From an uncultured Oscillospiraceae bacterium (GTDB lineage Bacteria > Bacillota > Clostridia > Oscillospirales > Oscillospiraceae), in contig CATLHC010000025.1 in the NCBI GenBank assembly GCA_949948775.1, positions 1 to 34,355 of the forward strand: a stretch of 34,355 bases of DNA, written 5' to 3'. The notes beneath the pieces were generated by a model. It saw only the letters and a program-made list of their open reading frames with translations. It was not told the DNA's origin and made no database searches. This document shows positions 29,703 to 34,355 of the stretch, piece by piece. The translations under genes and the position numbers were made by a program. Position 1 is the first letter of the stretch, and each line of letters opens with the position of its first letter.

Positions 29703-30938
29703 ATGAAGCAACGACTCAAGCGCCTGACGGCCCTGCTGCTGACGGCGCTGTCCCTGCTGAGCGCCGCCGGCTGTTCGTCCGCCGGCGCGTCCGGCGAGCA
29801 GAGCATCCGCCTGATGGTCTGGTCCGCGTCGGAGGATCAGTCCAAGGACAGCGGCGAATGGCTCCAAACCTGCTGCGAGAACTTCGCGGCCCTGCATCCG
29901 GAGTGGGACATCACCTTTGTCTACGGCGTGGCCGATGAGGCCACCGCCGCCAACACCGTGTCCCAGGACCCCAGCGCCAGCGCCGACGTGTTCCTGTACG
30001 CCAACGACAACCTGACCGTCCTCACCGACGCCAAGGCCCTGGCCAAGCTGGGCGGCAAATACGCCGATGAGGTGGCCTCCTTCACCAGCGACGCCCTGCT
30101 GGAGTCGGTGACCCTGGACGGCTATCTCTACGGCGTGCCGTTCACCACCAACACCTGGTACATGTACTACGACAAACGGGTGTTCTCTGAGGAGGACGTG
30201 AAGAGCCTGGACGCCATGCTGGAAAAGGGCGTGGTCTCCTTCCCCTTCGTCAACTCCTGGTATCTGCCCGCCTTCTACTTCGGCAACGGCTGCACTCTCT
30301 TCGGCGACGGCACCCAGGAGGAACTGGGGGCCGACTTTGGCGGGGAGAACGCCGCCCAGGTGACGGACTATCTGATTGACCTCATCAAAAACCCCAATTT
30401 CGTGGTGGATGACGGCGGCTCCGGTATGGCCGGCCTCCGGGACGGCAGCATTAAGGCCATGTTCAGCGGCTCCTGGGACTCCGCCAGCATCCGGGAGATT
30501 TTGGGCGACAACATGGGCGTGGCCGCCCTGCCCACCTACACCCTCAACGGCGAGACGAAACAAATGTACTCCTATGCCGGGTCCAAGGCCGTGGGCGTCA
30601 ACTCCCAATCGGAGAATATGGTGGCGGCGGTGGAGTTGGCGGTCTATCTCGGCTCCGCCGAGGCCCAGCGGCTGCACTATGACCTTCGCAACGTCATCCC
30701 CAGCAACACCGAGCTGATGGACGATCCGGACATCGCCGCCGACCCGGTGGTCATCGCCCAGAACGACACCTTTGACCGCACCAGCAAACTCCAGCCCTTT
30801 GTCCCCCAGATGACCAACTGCTGGACACCGGTAGAGAACATGGGCCGGGGCATTCGGAACAGCTCCGTTACCCACGCCAACGCGGTAGAACAAACCACTG
30901 CCATGAACGACGCCATGAACAGCGACGGCATCAGCTGA
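29703..30938 (+). CDS. Maltose-type ABC transporter solute-binding lipoprotein
   Basis: This is an extracellular sugar-binding protein of 411 residues. The N-terminus is a lipoprotein signal (KRLTALLLTALSLLS, lipobox SAAGC, Cys24), anchoring the protein to the membrane face. Family features follow: IRLMVWSASEDQ, a central GYLYGVPFTTNTWYMYYDKRVF, GSIKAMFSGSWD, and KAVGVNSQSE late in the protein. Length and pattern fit family-1 (malto-oligosaccharide) binding proteins. GGAGGG lies about eight bases before ATG 29703. It is first of an operon with two permeases. The maltodextrin preference is inferred from the permeases and the debranching enzyme. Confidence 0.92.
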   Translation: MKQRLKRLTALLLTALSLLSAAGCSSAGASGEQSIRLMVWSASEDQSKDSGEWLQTCCENFAALHPEWDITFVYGVADEATAANTVSQDPSASADVFLYANDNLTVLTDAKALAKLGGKYADEVASFTSDALLESVTLDGYLYGVPFTTNTWYMYYDKRVFSEEDVKSLDAMLEKGVVSFPFVNSWYLPAFYFGNGCTLFGDGTQEELGADFGGENAAQVTDYLIDLIKNPNFVVDDGGSGMAGLRDGSIKAMFSGSWDSASIREILGDNMGVAALPTYTLNGETKQMYSYAGSKAVGVNSQSENMVAAVELAVYLGSAEAQRLHYDLRNVIPSNTELMDDPDIAADPVVIAQNDTFDRTSKLQPFVPQMTNCWTPVENMGRGIRNSSVTHANAVEQTTAMNDAMNSDGIS

Positions 30939-30954
30939 GAGGAGGGCAAAGACA

Positions 30955-32352
30955 ATGACGACAAAAATGCTGACCTTGAACGCGCAGGCGGTTCAGCGGG
31001 ACCGTATCGAGAGCCTAGAGGTCATTCAGGCCCTCCGGGACGGAGGGCCTGAGACCAAGGCGTCAGCCTTGGTCATGGGTCTTGGCAACATGGTCCATAA
31101 GCAGGTGGTCAAGGGCTTGCTTTTCCTGGCCGTGGAGATCGCCTACATCGCCTTCATGATCGTCTCCGGCTTCCACAACCTGGCCATGCTGGTCACCCTG
31201 GGCAGCGTGGAGCAGCAAGAGGTCTGGAACGAGGAGCTCCAGGTATTCCTGTACACCAAGGGCGACCAGTCCATCCTGCTGCTGCTCTACGGCGTGGCCA
31301 CCATCCTGCTGAGCCTGGTCATGTTCTGGATCTGGCGGGGCACGGTGAAGAGCGCCTACAAGGCCGAGCTGTGCGACAAGCGGGGCTGGCACGTGAACAC
31401 CTTCGCCGACGACCTCCAGAGCCTGCTGGACGAAAATCTGTACCGCCTGCTCATGACGCCCTCCATGTTCTTCATCGGGATTCTGACCATCCTGCCCCTG
31501 GTGTTCATGATCTGCATGGCCTTCACCAACTACAGCAAGATCGGCGACCATTTGGTGCTGTTCGACTGGGTGGGGCTTGCCAATTTCGCCACTCTGTTTG
31601 ACGGCAGCAGCGTGCTGGGCGGCACCTTCTGGTCCGTGCTGGGCTGGACCCTGGTGTGGGCCTTCTTCGCCACCTTTACCAACTATTTCGCGGGCATGGT
31701 GCTGGCCATCGTCATCAACCGCAAGGGGACAAAGGCAAAAGGCTTCTGGCGCTTCTGCTTCGTCATCTCCTGCGCGGTGCCCATGTTCGTGTCCCTGCTC
31801 ATCATGCGCACCATGCTCCAGCCCGAGGGCGCGGTAAACGTGCTGCTGCGCTCCCTGGGACTGATCGCCCCGGACGCCAGCCTCCCCTTCTTCACCAACG
31901 CCACCTGGGCCCGGGTTACCGTCATCGTCATCAATATCTGGGTGGGCGTGCCCTATACCCTGCTCCAGCTCACCGGCGTGCTGCAGAACATCCCCGCCGA
32001 CCTCTACGAGGCGGCGGACATCGACGGGGCCAACAAGGTGCAGCAGTTTTTCAAGATCACCCTGCCCTATATGCTCTACGTTACCACCCCCTACCTCATC
32101 GCCACCTTCACCGGCAACGTGAATAACTTCAACGTGATCTATCTGCTGTCCGAAGGCCGGCCCGTCACCGACCTGGCCTCCACCGCCGGCTCCACCGACC
32201 TGCTGGTCACCTGGCTGTACAAGCTGACCATCGACAAGCAGTACTACAACATCGGCGCGGTGGTGGGCATCCTGACGTTCATCATCCTGGCCATCGGCTC
32301 GCTGCTGACCTACCGCAACAGCAAGTCCTACAAAGAGGAAGGGGGATTCTAA
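30955..32352 (+). CDS. ABC transporter permease, MalF type
   Basis: This inner-membrane permease has 465 residues and about eight hydrophobic segments. The cytoplasmic coupling (EAA) loop is visible as EAADIDGANKVQQFFKITLPYM, where the shared ATPase docks. The N-terminal 170 residues add two membrane helices and a soluble stretch before the core permease domain, as in long MalF proteins. GGAGGGCAAAGACA precedes ATG 30955, 16 bases after the binding protein. No ATP-binding subunit is encoded in the window; Firmicutes often use a shared MsmX/MsmK-type ATPase. Confidence 0.93.
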   Translation: MTTKMLTLNAQAVQRDRIESLEVIQALRDGGPETKASALVMGLGNMVHKQVVKGLLFLAVEIAYIAFMIVSGFHNLAMLVTLGSVEQQEVWNEELQVFLYTKGDQSILLLLYGVATILLSLVMFWIWRGTVKSAYKAELCDKRGWHVNTFADDLQSLLDENLYRLLMTPSMFFIGILTILPLVFMICMAFTNYSKIGDHLVLFDWVGLANFATLFDGSSVLGGTFWSVLGWTLVWAFFATFTNYFAGMVLAIVINRKGTKAKGFWRFCFVISCAVPMFVSLLIMRTMLQPEGAVNVLLRSLGLIAPDASLPFFTNATWARVTVIVINIWVGVPYTLLQLTGVLQNIPADLYEAADIDGANKVQQFFKITLPYMLYVTTPYLIATFTGNVNNFNVIYLLSEGRPVTDLASTAGSTDLLVTWLYKLTIDKQYYNIGAVVGILTFIILAIGSLLTYRNSKSYKEEGGF

Positions 32353-32355
32353 GCG

Positions 32356-33219
32356 ATGAAAGAGAAAAGCTACAAGCGCTCGAAACAGATCTCCAACATC
32401 ATCGTCCACGCGGTGCTGGCGGTGCTGGCCTTCGTGTGGGTGTTCCCGGTGCTGTGGGTGGTCATGACCAGCTTCTGGGCGGAGAAGGGCTCCTACGTGT
32501 CCACCTTCTTCCCCAAGTCCTTCACTTTGGACAACTACATCAAGCTGTTCACCGACACCACCCTGCTCAACTTCCCCAAAATGTTCCTGAACACCCTGAT
32601 CATCGCCGTCTTCTCCTGCCTGCTGTCCACCTTCCTGCTGCTCAGCGTGTCCTACTGCCTGAGCCGCATGAAGTTCAAGATGCGCAAGCCCTACATGAAC
32701 ATGGCCATGGTGCTGGGCCTGTTCCCCGGCTTCATGTCCATGATCGCGGTGTACTTCATCCTCAAGGCCGTGGGACTCACCGAGGGCAACCTCATCCGGG
32801 TGGCGCTGGTGTTCTGCTACTCCGGCGGCGCGGCCATCGGCTTCCAGGTGGCCAAGGGCTTCTTTGACACCACCCCCTACGCCATCGACGAGGCGGCCAT
32901 GCTGGACGGCTGCACCCGCTGGCAGATCTTCACCAAGATCACGCTGCCCCTATCCAAGCCCATCGTCATCTACACGGTGCTGACCTCCTTCATCAGCCCC
33001 TGGGTGGACTTCATCTTCGCCAAGGTCATCTGCCGGGCCAACGCCGACCAGTACACCGTGGCCATCGGCCTGTGGCGGATGCTGGAAAAGGAGTACATCG
33101 ACAACTGGTACACCTGCTTCGCCGCCGGAGCGGTGCTTATCTCCATCCCCATCGCCCTGCTGTTCCTGAAGATGCAGAAGTACTATGTCAACGGCACCGG
33201 CGGCGCGGTAAAGGGCTGA
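32356..33219 (+). CDS. ABC transporter permease, MalG type
   Basis: This is the second permease subunit, 287 residues with six hydrophobic segments. The EAA loop reads DEAAMLDGCTRWQIFTKITLPLSKP. The N-terminal helix VHAVLAVLAFVWVFPVLWVVMTSF-type sequence is followed by YVSTFFPKSFTLDNY, as in MalG. It starts three bases after the malF-type stop with AAGGGGG upstream, so the two are tightly coupled and form the translocation pore together. A hairpin downstream may reduce read-through to the debranching enzyme gene. Confidence 0.94.
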   Translation: MKEKSYKRSKQISNIIVHAVLAVLAFVWVFPVLWVVMTSFWAEKGSYVSTFFPKSFTLDNYIKLFTDTTLLNFPKMFLNTLIIAVFSCLLSTFLLLSVSYCLSRMKFKMRKPYMNMAMVLGLFPGFMSMIAVYFILKAVGLTEGNLIRVALVFCYSGGAAIGFQVAKGFFDTTPYAIDEAAMLDGCTRWQIFTKITLPLSKPIVIYTVLTSFISPWVDFIFAKVICRANADQYTVAIGLWRMLEKEYIDNWYTCFAAGAVLISIPIALLFLKMQKYYVNGTGGAVKG

Positions 33220-33252
33220 TATCACCTCTAAACGTTCATTTCCTCTCCTTCT

Positions 33253-33290
33253 GGGGCGCGGTTCTGTCGCAGGGGCCGCGCCCCGCTTTT
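33253..33290 (+). terminator. Hairpin between the importer operon and the debranching enzyme gene
   Basis: GGGGCGCGG (33253-33261) pairs with CCGCGCCCC (33276-33284), with a 14-base loop, and is followed by GCTTTTA. The T-run is short, so it may be a partial terminator. Confidence 0.55.
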
Positions 33291-33350
33291 ATGTGCGGCG
33301 GGCGTTGACTCCACCCGCCGACCCAGCTAAAATGGAATCGGGTGAGCCAC

Positions 33351-34355
33351 ATGAGATTTGTCTTTGGAAAACAGGATATGACCTGCCAGGAACGCGTCCG
33401 CGAGCACGGCTGGATCCTCACCAACGGCCTGGGGGGATACGCCTCGATGACCGCGGCGTTTTCCGCCTCCCGCTGCGACCACAGCCTGCTTATGGCCGCA
33501 GCGTCCGCCCCCGCCGTCCGGGTAAACCTGGTCCACCGCCTCCAGGAGACGCTGGACGCGGATGAGGACGGTGTTTTCCTCTCCACCCAGGAGTTTGCCG
33601 ATGGAACGCCCCCTGAGGAGGGCTTCCGCCATCTGTCCTCCTTCCTCTGGGATGACGGCCCGGTGTGGCTGTACCACGTCCGGGGGGTCCAGGTCCGGCG
33701 GCGAGTTGCCATGGAATATGGGACCAACACCACGGCGGTGGTGTACGACGTGGAAAACCGCGGGGAAAAACCCTGCACCCTGCGGGTGCGGCCCTTCTGC
33801 CTGTTCGCCCCCAAAGGGCAGGCCATGACGGAGCAGACCGCCCCCGCCTGGAAAAACGGCGCCTTGACAAAGGGAGACTGCCGGCTGTACCTGCGCACCA
33901 GCGGGAGGCTGGTGCTGGAACCCACCGCCTGGGAGCGCGGCGCCTACCCTGAGGACGCCAGGGACGGGCGGACGGCCTCCAGCCCGGCCGTCTCCTGCTG
34001 CCAGGCGGAGCTCACGGTCCCGGCGGGGGCGTCGAGGACGCTGGAGATCGTCTTTTCCGACCGGCCCATCGCCGTCTCCGGGGCGGAGCTGCTGGAGGCC
34101 TGGTCCCGCCGTGCCCGGGAGCTGGAGGCCTGCTCGGGTCTTCGGGACCCCGTCGCCCGGCAATTGGCGCGGAGCGCCGACGCTTTTATCACCCGCCGGG
34201 ACTCCACCGGTGGCATGACCATCGCAGCGGGCTATCCCTTCTTCGGGGACTGGGGCCGGGATACCATGATCGCCCTGCCGGGGTGCCTGCTGTCCACCGG
34301 ACGCTTTGAGGAGGCCAAAAGCGTGTTGCGCACCTTTCTGGCCTATGAACGGGAC
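33351..34355 (+). CDS. Amylo-alpha-1,6-glucosidase (glycogen debranching enzyme), 3' end cut by window
   Basis: This is a debranching-type glucosidase that would process branched alpha-glucans or maltodextrins in the cytoplasm. The frame is open to the last base (335 residues visible), so the catalytic domain is incomplete. The N-terminal domain shows HGWILTNGLGGYASMTAAF and SLLMAAASAP, the usual start of bacterial/archaeal-type enzymes. The last part shows GYPFFGDWGRDTMIALPGCLL, the start of the catalytic (alpha/alpha)6 domain. ATG 33351 has only a weak GGGTGAG site. It follows the maltose-type importer on the same strand, supporting a shared role in alpha-glucan use. No signal peptide is seen. 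Confidence 0.9.
   Translation, partial: MRFVFGKQDMTCQERVREHGWILTNGLGGYASMTAAFSASRCDHSLLMAAASAPAVRVNLVHRLQETLDADEDGVFLSTQEFADGTPPEEGFRHLSSFLWDDGPVWLYHVRGVQVRRRVAMEYGTNTTAVVYDVENRGEKPCTLRVRPFCLFAPKGQAMTEQTAPAWKNGALTKGDCRLYLRTSGRLVLEPTAWERGAYPEDARDGRTASSPAVSCCQAELTVPAGASRTLEIVFSDRPIAVSGAELLEAWSRRARELEACSGLRDPVARQLARSADAFITRRDSTGGMTIAAGYPFFGDWGRDTMIALPGCLLSTGRFEEAKSVLRTFLAYERD

Noticed and set aside
31063-32409. Long minus-strand open frame opposite the MalF-type permease
   Set aside because: It is an antisense shadow with the same His/Gln/Asp-rich composition; the plus-strand gene has the EAA loop and operon context.

Overview
This is a GC-rich window with dense, short-spaced genes, strong AGGAGG-type ribosome binding sites and housekeeping sigma promoters. 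The gene content is strictly anaerobic and gut-adapted: oxygen-sensitive ribonucleotide reductase NrdD/NrdG, a bile salt hydrolase-like enzyme, a GH112 phosphorylase with an N-acetylhexosamine kinase, and SLH-anchored secretion. Together these suggest a gut member of the Oscillospiraceae (Flavonifractor/Lawsonibacter-like Clostridia). That placement is inferred from gene content and style, not from a marker gene. I see no rRNA, tRNA, CRISPR array, transposase or phage module.

Layout. (1) 1-3130: nucleotide metabolism, with the 3' part of nrdD, an unusually structured leader, nrdG and dut. (2) 3141-11532: housekeeping and envelope genes: a cysteine-tailed repeat protein, a GT2 glycosyltransferase, 3-methyladenine DNA glycosylase, an EamA transporter, an alpha/beta hydrolase, a secreted S41 protease with SLH repeats, and a queH-rlmD RNA-modification pair. 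(3) 11672-17510: a bile salt hydrolase-like gene, then an agr-type histidine kinase/LytTR regulator pair divergent from a metallo-beta-lactamase-fold hydrolase and an SLC13-type permease. (4) 17777-20674: a second agr-type kinase/LytTR regulator pair followed by a DUF6440-like small protein and an unrecognised 148-residue protein. (5) 20722-23132: a MATE exporter divergent from a LysR regulator. (6) 23206-28280: a GH112 phosphorylase and NahK-like kinase with two broken gene remnants, divergent from an AraC regulator. (7) 28440-34355: a LacI regulator divergent from a maltose-type ABC importer (binding protein and two permeases, no ATPase), followed by a glycogen-debranching enzyme that runs off the end.

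How the parts may work together. The most informative signals are regulatory. Between the first kinase/regulator pair and the hydrolase/permease operon, two near-identical repeats lie exactly 21 bp apart (two helical turns, the AgrA/ComE geometry), sandwiched between divergent -35 boxes. After the second pair, a 9-bp direct repeat that fits the LytTR consensus sits in front of the DUF6440-like gene and a promoter with a poor -35. Neither system has an agrB/agrD-type signal gene nearby, so I infer two two-component circuits, each controlling adjacent genes of unknown physiological role. The LacI/ABC region carries two 16-bp sites made of GTTTCG repeats in opposite orientation. The GH112 region carries the broken start of a lipoprotein (probable sugar-binding protein) just upstream of the phosphorylase, which suggests that a dedicated importer was lost.

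Limits: all product names come from reading motifs and remembered family features. No database search was run. Start codons were chosen by ribosome binding site and family length.
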